Source: CAVQZA01 sp963724805
GTDB lineage: Bacteria > Actinomycetota > Thermoleophilia > Gaiellales > Gaiellaceae
DNA length: 64,000 nt
Assembly (NCBI GenBank): GCA_963724805.1
Contig: CAVRWA010000011.1
Span: 1 to 64,000 of the forward strand
Direction of reading: 5' to 3'
A program made the position numbers and the translations under genes. This document shows, one piece after another, positions 52,691 through 61,610 of the stretch. Under the pieces are notes generated by a model. That model was not told the DNA's origin. It did not search any database and saw nothing but the letters and a program-made list of their open reading frames with translations. Numbering within the stretch: the stretch's first letter is position 1; every line of letters begins with the position of its first letter.

Positions 52691-53362
52691 ATGCGTTTGC
52701 TCGTTGCCCGCTGCGAGGTTCGTTACACCGGCCGCCTGACGGCGGTCCTGCCCGAGTCGACGCGGCTGCTGATGTTGAAGGACGACGGCTCGGTGCTCGT
52801 CCACGCCGACGCGGGCGGGTACAAGCCGCTGAACTGGATGACGCCTCCCACCGTCGTGGAGGAAGGGGAAGGCGTGATCGTCGTGCGCAAGCGAGCCGGC
52901 AAGTCGGAAGACCGTCTCGAGATCCGCCTAGTGGAGGTGCTGAGCGACGTCCAGCACGACATGGGCGAGGCGGCGCCGCTCGAGAAGGACGGCGTCGAGC
53001 GCGACCTCCAGGAGGCGCTCGCCGAGCAGCCCGAGGCGCTCGGCGCAGGGCTCCGGCTCGTACGCCGGGAGTGGCCCACCGATCTCGGCCCGGTCGACCT
53101 GATGTGCCGCGATGCCGACGACGGCTGGGTCGCCGTCGAGATCAAGCGCCTCGGCACGATCGACGCGGTCGAGCAGCTCGCGCGCTACCTGGAGCGGATC
53201 CGCCTCGACCCGGCGAAGGAGGCGTGCCGCGGAGTGCTCGCGGCGCAGCGCTTCAAGCCGCAGGCGGTCACGCTGGCCGAGGCGCGCGGGATCGACTGTG
53301 TCGAGGTCGACCTCGAGGTGCTCCGCGGCGAGCGCGAGCCCGACCTGACGCTCTTCGGTTAG
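52691..53362 (+). CDS. nucS: Mismatch endonuclease NucS/EndoMS
   Basis: The 223-residue protein has an N-terminal beta-sandwich DNA-binding domain (CEVRYTGRLTAVLPESTRLLMLKDDGSVLVHADAGGYKPLNWM). The C-terminal nuclease domain has the PD-(D/E)xK motif (LGPVDLMCRD ... WVAVEIKRLGTIDAVEQLARYLE). NucS performs MutS/MutL-independent mismatch repair in Actinomycetota and some archaea. ATG 52691 is the natural start. Its stop overlaps the convergent dehydrogenase stop by 4 bp. Confidence 0.95.
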   Translation: MRLLVARCEVRYTGRLTAVLPESTRLLMLKDDGSVLVHADAGGYKPLNWMTPPTVVEEGEGVIVVRKRAGKSEDRLEIRLVEVLSDVQHDMGEAAPLEKDGVERDLQEALAEQPEALGAGLRLVRREWPTDLGPVDLMCRDADDGWVAVEIKRLGTIDAVEQLARYLERIRLDPAKEACRGVLAAQRFKPQAVTLAEARGIDCVEVDLEVLRGEREPDLTLFG

Positions 53363-54299
53363 GGACGGACCGCGGCCTTGAGGTAGCCGGGCGGCGGGTC
53401 GGCGAGCAGCGCCGCCACCCCCTCCAGCCCGACCTCGTGCGTGACCAGCTTGGCCCAGGGGTACGCGCCGGTCGCGAGAAACGCGAGCGCGGCGCGTACG
53501 GTTCGCGGCGTGTGGTGGAACGCGCCGCGCAGCGTGAGCTCCTCGTAGTGGAGGCGGTAGGCGTCGAGAGGCGGCGTGGTCTGGCGGGGCAGCCCTCCGA
53601 ACAGGAGCGCGGTCCCGCCGGGCCGGACGAGGCGCATCGCTTCGAGCCACGCCTCCTCGCTCCCGACGGCCTCGATCACGATGTCGGCGCCCCTGCCGTC
53701 GCCGGGCTGCGCGCCGAACTCGGGCGCCAGCGCGCGCCGCTCGGGTCGCCCACCGACCGAGACCGGCGAGCCGCCGGCGTCCGCGACGCAGGCGCAGAGC
53801 ATCAGGCCGATCGGCCCGGGGCCGAGCACCGCAACCGTGTCTCCCGGCTGAACTCCGGCCGCCTCGACGCCGTGGAGGCAGCACGCGAGGGGCTCGACCA
53901 GCGCCGCAGTCTCGGGCGCGAGGGTCGGCGGGACGGGGAGGAGGTTCACGCGTGCGATCCGCTCGGGCACGAGCAGGAACTCGGCGTACGCCCCGTTCAG
54001 CAGCGGGAACAGGCTCTCGCAGAGCGTCTCCTGCCCGCGCCTGCACGGTGCGCACTCGCCGCACGGGGCCGAGTTCGGGGCGACGACCCGTCGCCCCGTC
54101 TCGACGTCGACGCCGCAGAACTCGTGGCCGAATCGGCCCGGCAGCTCGCCGAGCAGGACCGGGTGGCCGCGCCGGAACGCCTTGGCGTCCGTGCCGTCGG
54201 TGAGCGCGACTTCGACGCGCACGAGCACGTCGCCGGGCCCCGGCTCGGGGCGAGGCACGTCTTCGAGCCGCACGTCGCCCGGCCCATGGAAGATGAGTT
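53359..54299 (-). CDS. Compact zinc-dependent alcohol dehydrogenase-like protein, downstream member (start disrupted)
   Basis: MDR-type dehydrogenase of ~313 residues: GroES-like domain with GHEFCGVDVETG and a structural-zinc CGECAPCRRGQETLCE, then Rossmann VAVLGPGPIGLMLCACVADAGG. No ATG, GTG or TTG lies near the domain start (ELIFHGPGDVRLEDV). Inserting one base near 54297 (GTGAA-CTC) would put it in frame with the upstream dehydrogenase as a fusion, or give a GTG start. An indel is therefore likely. The substrate is unknown. Confidence 0.75.
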
Positions 54300-55163
54300 C
54301 ACGTCCCGGCCGCTGCTCAGAGGCGTGAACACCACCTTGAGCGCCTCGCGGCGGCGGTACAGCTCGAGCCCCTCGGCGAAGCGCTCCAGCGGGAGTACTG
54401 TCGGCTCCGGGAGCTCGAGGTCGGGCAGTAGGCGCACCGCCTCGCGCATGGTCTCCGGCGTGGCGGAGCGCGAGCCGGCGAACGTGAGCTCGCGACGGTA
54501 GACCGGAGCCGCCGGGATCGCGCCCGCGTCTGCGAAGACGAGCACTGTCCCGCCGGGCTTCACGGCCTCCATTGCCGCCTCGGCGCCGCCCTGCGCGCAG
54601 ATCACCGCAGCACCGACGGGGCCGTCCGGAGCCTGCCCGCTCCGGTTCGGGTCGCTGTCGACCGCGAACACCTCGTCGCCGCGACGCGCGAGGACAGCCG
54701 CGAACACCCGGCCGACGAAGCCTTGGCCGACGACCAGCACGCGGCCCGGCGGCACCCGATCCGCACCACGCAGGACGCAGGCCAGCGGCTCGACCGTCGT
54801 CCAGGCTGCGTCGCCGAGGCCGTTCGGAAGCTCGACCCAGCCTGCGGCGCGTGCGCGCTCGGCGAAGCCGCCCGGCCTGATCGTCGGCGTCTCGAACGCC
54901 TCGCAGGTCGACTCGTGGCCGGCGAGACAGCGCTCGCACTCACCGCAGGGAAGGTGATGGACGAGCGCCACCCGGCCGCCGTCGGCCGTCGCGGCGACGA
55001 CCTCGTGCCCGAGCACCGTCCCGGGTGCGGAGAGGCCGAGCTTCTCGACGTCCGAGCCGCAGAGCCCGCACGCGAGCACGGTCACGAGCTCGCCGGGGCC
55101 CTCGGGCTCCGGCACCTCGCCCAGCGCCGGCTGGCCGGCGGCGTCCAGTACGACAGCGCGCAC
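54300..55163 (-). CDS. Compact zinc-dependent dehydrogenase-like protein, upstream member (runs into the next gene)
   Basis: A ~285-residue MDR protein has GLCGSDVEKLG, GHEVVAATADGG, CGECERCLAGHESTCE and VLVVGQGFVGRVFAAVLARRGD, ending ...YRRREALKVVFTP near 54321. No stop follows in frame. It reads on antisense-like through the next gene to 53997. Either a base change removed the stop, or the two genes form one fusion broken by an indel near 54297. GTG 55163 is the start. Its neighbour shares the same compact architecture, which points to tandem duplication. Confidence 0.75.
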
Positions 55164-55206
55164 GCGAGGGAGTATCGTAGGTCGCTCACCTCGAGGGAGG
55201 ACAGCG

Positions 55207-55590
55207 ATGGCAGTCAAGCTCCACAAGCCCGGTGGGCTCAAGCTCTTCGGCGATCCGAGCAAGAAGGTGCAGCAGGCGCTCGACGCCCAGGGCATCGAGT
55301 ACGAGGTCGTGAAGAGCAGCCGCGAGGAGCTGATCGCGCACACCCATCAGGACAAGGACCCCGCGGTCGAGCTCGAGGACGGGACGTGGTACTGGGAGGA
55401 CCCCGACGACATGGTGCTGCGGATCAGCAAGGGCGAGCTGATCGAGGCTGCGCACGAGCCGGTGCCGCAGAGCGAGTGGGAGAAGCCGCCGGAGCAGTCG
55501 CTCGAGGAGCAGATGGCCCTCAAGGAGCAGATGGAGGCCGAGGCGACGAAGCTCCAGAACGCGCGCGGCAGCGAGCAGTGGCAAGGCTAG
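55207..55590 (+). CDS. Hypothetical protein with glutaredoxin-like N-terminus (127 aa)
   Basis: Function is not recognised. Residues 15-40 (FGDPSKKVQQALDAQGIEYEVVKSSREEL) resemble a beta-alpha-beta element without the active-site cysteines. The middle is acidic (VELEDGTWYWEDPDDMVLRISKGELI) and the C-terminus is a helical EEQMALKEQMEAE stretch. GAGGGAGGACAGCG precedes ATG 55207. It ends 38 bp before tRNA-Ala. Confidence 0.65.
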   Translation: MAVKLHKPGGLKLFGDPSKKVQQALDAQGIEYEVVKSSREELIAHTHQDKDPAVELEDGTWYWEDPDDMVLRISKGELIEAAHEPVPQSEWEKPPEQSLEEQMALKEQMEAEATKLQNARGSEQWQG

Positions 55591-55628
55591 ATCTCGGGCG
55601 CTGAGGCTCGCTACACTGTGCCCTGCAC

Positions 55629-55701
55629 GGGGCTATAGCTCAGCTGGGAGAGCGCCTGGATCGCACCCAGGAGGTCGGCGGTTCGAGCCCGCCTAGCTCC
55701 A
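55629..55701 (+). tRNA. tRNA-Ala(CGC)
   Basis: A 73-nt tRNA with acceptor GGGGCTA/TAGCTCC (one G-T pair), D arm AGCTCAGCTGGGAGAGC, anticodon stem CCTGG/CCAGG with loop ATCGCAC (anticodon CGC), and T arm GGCGGTTCGAGCCCGCC. No CCA is encoded. Confidence 0.95.
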
Positions 55702-55705
55702 CTCT

Positions 55706-55750
55706 CGCCGGAAAGTCCGGCCGCTTCGCGGCCATGACGACTTTCCGGCG
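55706..55750. terminator. Nested hairpin after tRNA-Ala
   Basis: An outer 11-bp inverted repeat (CGCCGGAAAGT / ACTTTCCGGCG) encloses an inner GGCCGC-TTC-GCGGCC hairpin. It starts 5 bp after the tRNA and probably ends its transcript. Confidence 0.65.
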
Positions 55751-55837
55751 GGTCCAGCAGTTCCATTGCGGTCTCCGTGGGCGTCTGTTCGCCGCGCCCG
55801 CCATGTCGGTCGCGGCTGCGAGATGTTGGCTCGCAGA

Positions 55838-56215
55838 CTAGGCAACGAGGTCGTGCTGGAGGGCGTAGCGCGTGGCGGCGCTTCGCGTTCGCACGTCGAG
55901 CTTGCGGTAGATCGAGCGGAGATGCGCATGGACGTGGACGCCGGAGACTCGCCGCGCTTCGAGACTCCGACGTTCGATCCCGCAGTGCGTTCGCCACGAC
56001 TCTGCGCTCGGGCGAGATCGCGCTCAGGGAGCGCCGGCAGCGGTTGAACCGGCCGTCCGAGCCCGACACGACTCAGCAGGTCGACGTCAGGGCGAAGAAC
56101 GCTTCGCCGGCGCGGCACTACGAGACTCCCACGTTCGACCCTCGCTGCATGTTCGCCCGGACGCTGCGCTCGGGGGAGATCGCACTCCTCGAGCGCCGGC
56201 AGCGGCTGACCGATC
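55838..56215 (-). pseudogene. Decayed LuxR-type HTH regulator fragment
   Basis: The minus strand carries the end of a LuxR HTH domain (HVHAHLRSIYRKLDVRTRSAATRYALQHDLVA, stop at 55838). Upstream, PLPALPERDLARAQSRGERTAGSNVGVSK resembles the start of the HTH (LTERE-type) but in shifted and degraded form. No intact gene can be rebuilt. The ~90-bp segment 55960-56051 is repeated at 56121-56212. Confidence 0.55.
55960..56212. repeat. Two ~92-bp direct repeats within the LuxR remnant
   Basis: Segments 55960-56051 and 56121-56212 are the same length and roughly 80% identical by eye, 161 bp apart start to start. Best-conserved are the beginnings (CGAGACTCC, ACGTTCGA) and ends (GAGCGCCGGCAGCGG). On the plus strand both read TLRSGEIAL-ERRQRL. 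On the minus strand they correspond to the first part of the LuxR HTH, so this is a partial tandem duplication. Confidence 0.65.
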
Positions 56216-56291
56216 AGGAGCCGCCGGCCGTCCTCGTCTGCGCCGCATGAAGCAGGTAAGCCGCGCCCGCAGGTCGGGCGCGGCGGCCGAC

Positions 56292-56486
56292 TCACCTCGG
56301 TGTCTGGCGTTCCGACGGCGACTGCACCCGCGTCAGCGAGTGGCGGCCGGGCTCGAAGGAGCTGCCGTCCCAGACGTCGTGGATCGACTGCGCGAAGTGG
56401 GAGATCGTGCGTTTCGCCGAGCCGAGGGTGAGCCGACCGAGCCTCGGTCGTGCCAGGGGGACGGCGGTCGTGGTTTGAACAGCCAT
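56292..56486 (-). CDS. Small hypothetical protein (64 aa)
   Basis: Function unknown. The product reads MAVQTTTAVPLARPRLGRLT, then SAKRTISHFAQSIHDVWDGSSFEPGRHSL. GAAAGGAG lies 8 nt before ATG 56486, a good ribosome-binding site. No cysteine or membrane segment. Confidence 0.5.
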   Translation of the reverse strand: MAVQTTTAVPLARPRLGRLTLGSAKRTISHFAQSIHDVWDGSSFEPGRHSLTRVQSPSERQTPR

Positions 56487-56685
56487 CGTGGGGCTCCTTT
56501 CGGGTCAAGACAGGTGAGATCTCCAGCACCCGACCGGACGGGCCAACCCGCGGTCTTCTTCCATGCGGCGGTTGGCCATGGCGGCGCCCGCGGCTTGATG
56601 GGGCGACGGCGGCGACCAACATCGTCCTCGCGGGCGTCACGAGCGTCGCAGGTGCCGCCGTCACAGTCGTCGTCCCTTCACTGAC

Positions 56686-56715
56686 ATTATTCTCTGACTA
56701 AGATCAGAGAATAAT
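56686..56715. promoter_or_regulatory. Perfect 12-bp palindromic operator of the MarR-GNAT gene
   Basis: ATTATTCTCTGA and TCAGAGAATAAT form a perfect 12-bp inverted repeat with a 6-nt spacer. It is AT-rich in a GC-rich genome and overlaps the ATG at 56714. A TAAGAT -10-like hexamer (56699-56704) lies in the centre. This is the expected site for autorepression by the MarR domain. The geometry also suggests a leaderless mRNA starting at or near the ATG. Confidence 0.75.
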
Positions 56716-57598
56716 GGACGCCGCTGTCGACCAGGTGCGGAGTTTCAACCGGGTCTTCACGCAGCGTATCGGCGCGCTCGAGGATCACTACCTCGCCCGG
56801 GACAGGCCGCTGGGCGAGGCGCGCCTCCTCTGGGAGATCGGTGTCGCGGGCTGCGAGGTCCGGCGCCTGCGGGCCCGGCTCGACCTCGACTCGGGCTATC
56901 TGAGCCGCCTCCTCCGCTCCCTCGAGGCCGCGGGGCTCGTCAGCGTGGAGCCGAGCGAGGACGACGGGCGCATCCGCACGGCGCAGCTCACACCGGCCGG
57001 GCTTGCCGAGCGAGAGCTGCTCGAGCGGCGCAGCGACGAGCTGGCTCGCTCGCTCCTCGAGCCGCTGAGCGAGGCGAGGCAGAAGCGCCTCGTGGCGGCA
57101 ATGGCCGAGGTCGAGCGGCTCCTGACTGCCGCGCTGGTCGAGATCAAGGCGGTCGATCCGGCTCACCGCGACGCCCAGTTCTGCCTGCATCAGTACTACG
57201 CGGAGCTCGGCCGGCGGTTCGAGATGGGCTTCGATCCCGCGTTGAGCATCTCAGCCGAACTAGACGATTTCAGGCCCCCCGTCGGAGCCTTCTTCGTAGC
57301 GATGGTGTGGGCGGAGCCCGTTGCCTGCGCCGCGCTGAAGCTTCAGGCGGACGGGTCGGCGTATCTCAAGCGCATGTGGGTCGCCGAGTCGGTTCGCGGC
57401 CAGGGAATCGGACGCCGGCTTCTCGGCGAGCTCGAGCGCCACGCGGAGGAGTGTGGCGCCCAGCGTGTCACGCTCGAGACGAACAGTGTCCTCACCGAGG
57501 CGATCGCGCTCTACCGATCGGCGGGCTATCGCGAGGTCGATCCCTTCAACGACGAGCGCTATGCGCACCACTGGTTCGAGAAGCTACTCGGGCAGTAG
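56714..57598 (+). CDS. MarR-GNAT fusion protein
   Basis: The 294-residue protein has a MarR winged helix (about 1-145: RLLWEIGVAGCEVRRLRARLDLDSGYLSRLLRSLEAAGLVSVEPSEDDGRIRTAQLT). A GNAT acetyltransferase domain follows (about 155-294), with acetyl-CoA motif VRGQGIGRRLLGELE and the C-terminal IALYRSAGYREVDPF. Such fusions couple regulation to acetylation of a small molecule or protein. No downstream target is obvious. Confidence 0.93.
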   Translation: MDAAVDQVRSFNRVFTQRIGALEDHYLARDRPLGEARLLWEIGVAGCEVRRLRARLDLDSGYLSRLLRSLEAAGLVSVEPSEDDGRIRTAQLTPAGLAERELLERRSDELARSLLEPLSEARQKRLVAAMAEVERLLTAALVEIKAVDPAHRDAQFCLHQYYAELGRRFEMGFDPALSISAELDDFRPPVGAFFVAMVWAEPVACAALKLQADGSAYLKRMWVAESVRGQGIGRRLLGELERHAEECGAQRVTLETNSVLTEAIALYRSAGYREVDPFNDERYAHHWFEKLLGQ

Positions 57599-57777
57599 TC
57601 CCCTGGCCGACGGTGTGGCCAGATGTGACAGGGCGGTACCAGGCGGTATCGCTCCGGATCGGTGAGCAAGTATGATCGCGTTGCGGGCGGCCCCGCTGAC
57701 GAGTCAAGGGAAGCTGATTCGAAAGCGTCTCTCGCACCTCGGTCGGGAGCGTCGGGACCAAGGAAGGGCTGCCCAGC

Positions 57778-60700
57778 CTGCGAAGGAAAATCTCACTTGC
57801 CGCCATTGCCGCCCTCTTCCTGAGCCTGGGCGCCGTCGGCGGCACGGGCGCGACTCAGGGACTCGTGGCGGCGTACTCGTTCAACGAGGGCGTCGGAACG
57901 GTGGTTGGCGACGCCTCCGGCAACAACAACAACGGCACGATCACCGGGGCGACCTGGAGCGCCAGCGGGAAATTCGGTAAGGCCATCTCGATCGCGAGCG
58001 CTCGTTACGTGAGCGTCCCGGACGCCGGCTCGCTTCACCTGACGACCGGCATGACGCTCGAAGCCTGGGTCAATCCCAGCGCGCTTTCGGGCGGCTGGCG
58101 AACCGTGATCTTCAAAGAACGGCCAGGCGGCATGGCGTACTCGCTGTACGCGAACAACAACTCGAACCGCCCGGTCGGTCAAGTCTTCACGACTGCCGAG
58201 CAGAACAGCACAGGCACGGCGCAGATTCCGCTCAACACCTGGACCCACCTGGCGACGACGTACGACGGAAGTGCCCTGAAGCTCTTCGTCAACGGCTCGC
58301 AGGTGTCGAGCGTCGCGGTGTCCGGCGGAATCGCGAGCTCGACCGGGCTCCTGAAGATGGGCGGGAACGCCGTCTGGGGCGAGTGGTTCAGCGGCCTGAT
58401 CGACGAGGTGCGAATCTACAATCGCGCCCTGTCGGCGGCCGAGATCCAGACCGACCTGGCTACACCCGTGGTGGCCCAGGACGCGACGCCGCCGACCGCG
58501 CCCACCGGTCTCCTCATGACCGCGCGGACCCAGAACAGCATCTCCGTCTCGTGGAACGCCTCCACCGACAATGTCGGGGTGGCAGGCTACGGGCTCTACA
58601 AGAACGGTGCTTCGGCAGGCAACTCGCCCGTCACGACGGCCACGCTCTCCGGCCTGAGTTGCGGCACGTCCTTCAGCATCGGCGTGGATGCGGTCGACCA
58701 GGCCGGAAACCGTTCGCCCGTGACGAGCATCAACGCAGCGACGGCGTCGTGCGACACGAACCCCCCGACCGTGCAGCTTACGGCTCCCCTCGCGAACAGC
58801 ACCGTCACGGGCGCGATCACAGTGTCAGCCAACGCGACGGACGATTCTGCGATCGCCGGCGTGCAGTTCAAGCTCGACGGAACCAATCTGGGGGCCGAGG
58901 ACACCTCGAGCCCGTATACCGTCAGCTGGGACACGACGACCGCAGCGAACGGCCCGCACGTGCTCAGTGCCGTCGCCAGGGACGCCTCGGCCAACGTCAC
59001 GACCTCGAGCCCGATCACCATCACGGTCCAGAATCAAGCCCCCGCGGCGTTCGTCGTCGACACGCTGATCACCGGCTTGGCTCAGCCCACCCAGATCACG
59101 TTCACACCGGATGGGCGGATGTTGATTCTCGAACGAGCAGGGATCGTGCTCGTCGTCCAGCCGGGATCGAATCGACCGGATCAGACACCGTTCCTCCAGC
59201 TGAGCTCGGTGGAGACGTCCGACGAGCGAGGGGCCCTCGGAATCGTCCTCGACCCGAACTTCGCTACCAACGGCTTCTTCTACGTGATGTATACGCACTC
59301 TTCGCTCGTCAACCGGGTCTCGCGATTCACCGCAGTGGGGAACACGGCTTCGCCGGCGAGCGAACAGGTTCTCTGGCAAAACGACGTTCAGGCGGCTATC
59401 TACCACCAGGGCGGTGGGCTCGCGTTCGGCCCTGACGGCGATCTCTACATCTCTGTGGGAGACAACCTCACGGCGGCCTCGGCGCAGAGCCTGACGACCT
59501 ACAACGGCAAGATCCTTCGAATCAAGAGCGACGGCACCATCCCCGGCGACAATCCGTTCTACGACGGATCCGGCCCGAACTATGACGCCATCTGGGCGCT
59601 TGGGTTACGGAATCCGTTCCGCTTCTCCTTCGACCAGACCACCGGGAAGCTGTTCATCGGCGACGTCGGCGAGGGCCTCTGGGAAGAGGTCGATCTCGGC
59701 AGGTCGGGCGGGAACTACGGCTGGCCGATCTGCGAGGGAACCTGCGGCATGCCCGGGATGACGGACCCGATCTACGCCTACAACCACAACGGCAGGGATG
59801 CCTCGATCACCGGTGGGGTCGTCTACCGCGGCAGCCAGTTCGGGCCGGGATACGACGGTAGTTACTTCTTCGGCGACTATCCCCAGAACTGGATCAAGCG
59901 CCTCACTTTCGACGGCGGCGGCAACCTGACCGGCACGCAGGACTTCCTGCCGGCCGATGGGTCCTCGGACGGCCCTTACGGCGACCCCGTCTACATCTGC
60001 GAAGGCCCGGACGGCTCCTTGTACTACGTCGATATCGGAGCGCTCGATGTGTCCAACTCGGGGACGATACGTCGCGTTCGCAATCTAAACGGGGACCAGC
60101 CGCCGACCGTCGCGGCCAGCGCAACTCCGTCGACCGGAGCGGCGCCGCTGACGGTGTCGTTCTCGAGTCTCGGTACCTCCGACCCTGAGGGGCGTCCCTT
60201 GACGTACTCGTGGGACTTCGGCGACGGGGGGACGTCGACGGCGGCGAATCCCACTCATGTCTATGCGGCACAGGGCGCATTCACGGCGCGGCTTGCAGTG
60301 TCGGACGGAAGCAACACTGCGTACGCGGGTCCGATCCAGATTCGGGTTGGCGGTCCTCCGGTTCCGACGATCACCTCCCCGGCCAACGGGTCGACCTTTC
60401 AGGCGGGCCAGCTGATCAACTTCACAGGCGGCGCAACCGATGCCGAGGACGGAGCCCTGAGCGGCAGCTCGCTCACCTGGACGGTCGTCTTCGATCACGA
60501 GACACACCAGCATCCGGGCCCAGGTCCGTTCGCCGGGAGCTCCGGCAGCTTCACGATGCCGATCAGCGGTCACGACTTCACAGGCAACACCAACTACCAG
60601 ATCATCCTCACCGCGACGGACTCGTCGGGTCTCTCGACCTCCACCTCCGTCTTCATCTACCCGCGCAAGGTGAACGTGACGTTCAACTCGGCACCGCAGG

Positions 60701-61551
60701 GGCTGACGGTCCTCGTCGACAGCCTGCCCCACACGACCCCGTACACGTTCGACAGCCTGATCGGCTTCCACCACACGATCGACACGGCGTCGCCGCAGCA
60801 ACTCGCGGGCAGCGGCTACGCATTCACGTCGTGGTCCGACGGAGGCAGTCAGACACACGACATCGTCGTTCCCTCGGTCGATCAGGCTTACACGATGACC
60901 TTCGCCAAGAGCGGTGCCCCGAACGGGCTCGTCGCGGCCTACAGCTTCAACGAGGGCAGCGGCAGCAACGTGGCCGATTCATCCGGAAAGGGCAACACCG
61001 GCACGGTCACGAACGCAACGTGGGTAACCGCGGGAAAGAACCGCGGTGCACTGTCGTTCAACGGGACGAGCACTCTCGTCACGGTTCCGGAGTCCTCCTC
61101 GCTCGACCTCACCACCGGGATGACGCTCGAGGCCTGGGTCGATCCGAGCGTGTTCGGCGGCCGCTGGAGGTGCGTGATCTTCAAGGAACGAGCGGGCGGG
61201 ATGCTCTACTCCCTGTACGCGAACAACGGCAGTGCGGGCCGGCCGGTCGGCCAGGTCTTCCTGAACAACGCCGAACAGGACGTGGCGGGCTCGAGCTCGG
61301 TTCCGCTCGGCACGTGGACACATCTCGCCGCCACATTCGACGGCGGCGCTGAACGGCTTTACCTCAACGGAACCCTCGTTTCGACGCTCGCGGTCTCAGG
61401 AAGTCTCGCCAAGACCAGCAATCCGCTCAGGATCGGAGGGAACTCCATCTGGGGCGAGTACTTCGCCGGCTTGATCGACGACGTACGAATCTATAACCGC
61501 CCGCTATCCGCCGGCGAGATCCAGAGCGACATGGCAACGCCGATCGGCTAG
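57778..61551 (+). CDS. Large secreted LamG/Fn3/PQQ-sorbosone-dehydrogenase/PKD protein
   Basis: The ~1257-residue product has a signal peptide (LAAIAALFLSLGAVGGTGA), LamG (about 30-235), Fn3 (about 240-320), an Ig-like module, a GSDH beta-propeller (about 420-770: WALGLRNPFRFSFD, FIGDVGEGLWEEVDLG), PKD (WDFGDGGTSTAANPTHVY) and two further beta modules. A second LamG closes the protein and closely matches the first (AAYSFNEG, FKERxGGM, LYANN, FxGLIDxVRIYNRxLSA). CTG 57778 with AAGGAAGG upstream keeps the signal peptide. GTG 57862 would lose it. Confidence 0.88.
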   Translation: MRRKISLAAIAALFLSLGAVGGTGATQGLVAAYSFNEGVGTVVGDASGNNNNGTITGATWSASGKFGKAISIASARYVSVPDAGSLHLTTGMTLEAWVNPSALSGGWRTVIFKERPGGMAYSLYANNNSNRPVGQVFTTAEQNSTGTAQIPLNTWTHLATTYDGSALKLFVNGSQVSSVAVSGGIASSTGLLKMGGNAVWGEWFSGLIDEVRIYNRALSAAEIQTDLATPVVAQDATPPTAPTGLLMTARTQNSISVSWNASTDNVGVAGYGLYKNGASAGNSPVTTATLSGLSCGTSFSIGVDAVDQAGNRSPVTSINAATASCDTNPPTVQLTAPLANSTVTGAITVSANATDDSAIAGVQFKLDGTNLGAEDTSSPYTVSWDTTTAANGPHVLSAVARDASANVTTSSPITITVQNQAPAAFVVDTLITGLAQPTQITFTPDGRMLILERAGIVLVVQPGSNRPDQTPFLQLSSVETSDERGALGIVLDPNFATNGFFYVMYTHSSLVNRVSRFTAVGNTASPASEQVLWQNDVQAAIYHQGGGLAFGPDGDLYISVGDNLTAASAQSLTTYNGKILRIKSDGTIPGDNPFYDGSGPNYDAIWALGLRNPFRFSFDQTTGKLFIGDVGEGLWEEVDLGRSGGNYGWPICEGTCGMPGMTDPIYAYNHNGRDASITGGVVYRGSQFGPGYDGSYFFGDYPQNWIKRLTFDGGGNLTGTQDFLPADGSSDGPYGDPVYICEGPDGSLYYVDIGALDVSNSGTIRRVRNLNGDQPPTVAASATPSTGAAPLTVSFSSLGTSDPEGRPLTYSWDFGDGGTSTAANPTHVYAAQGAFTARLAVSDGSNTAYAGPIQIRVGGPPVPTITSPANGSTFQAGQLINFTGGATDAEDGALSGSSLTWTVVFDHETHQHPGPGPFAGSSGSFTMPISGHDFTGNTNYQIILTATDSSGLSTSTSVFIYPRKVNVTFNSAPQGLTVLVDSLPHTTPYTFDSLIGFHHTIDTASPQQLAGSGYAFTSWSDGGSQTHDIVVPSVDQAYTMTFAKSGAPNGLVAAYSFNEGSGSNVADSSGKGNTGTVTNATWVTAGKNRGALSFNGTSTLVTVPESSSLDLTTGMTLEAWVDPSVFGGRWRCVIFKERAGGMLYSLYANNGSAGRPVGQVFLNNAEQDVAGSSSVPLGTWTHLAATFDGGAERLYLNGTLVSTLAVSGSLAKTSNPLRIGGNSIWGEYFAGLIDDVRIYNRPLSAGEIQSDMATPIG

Positions 61552-61610
61552 TTACGTCAACGTAAGCAGCTCCGTTGTACAGCGTGAGTCGGTCCGCAAC
61601 CAGGTCCGCC

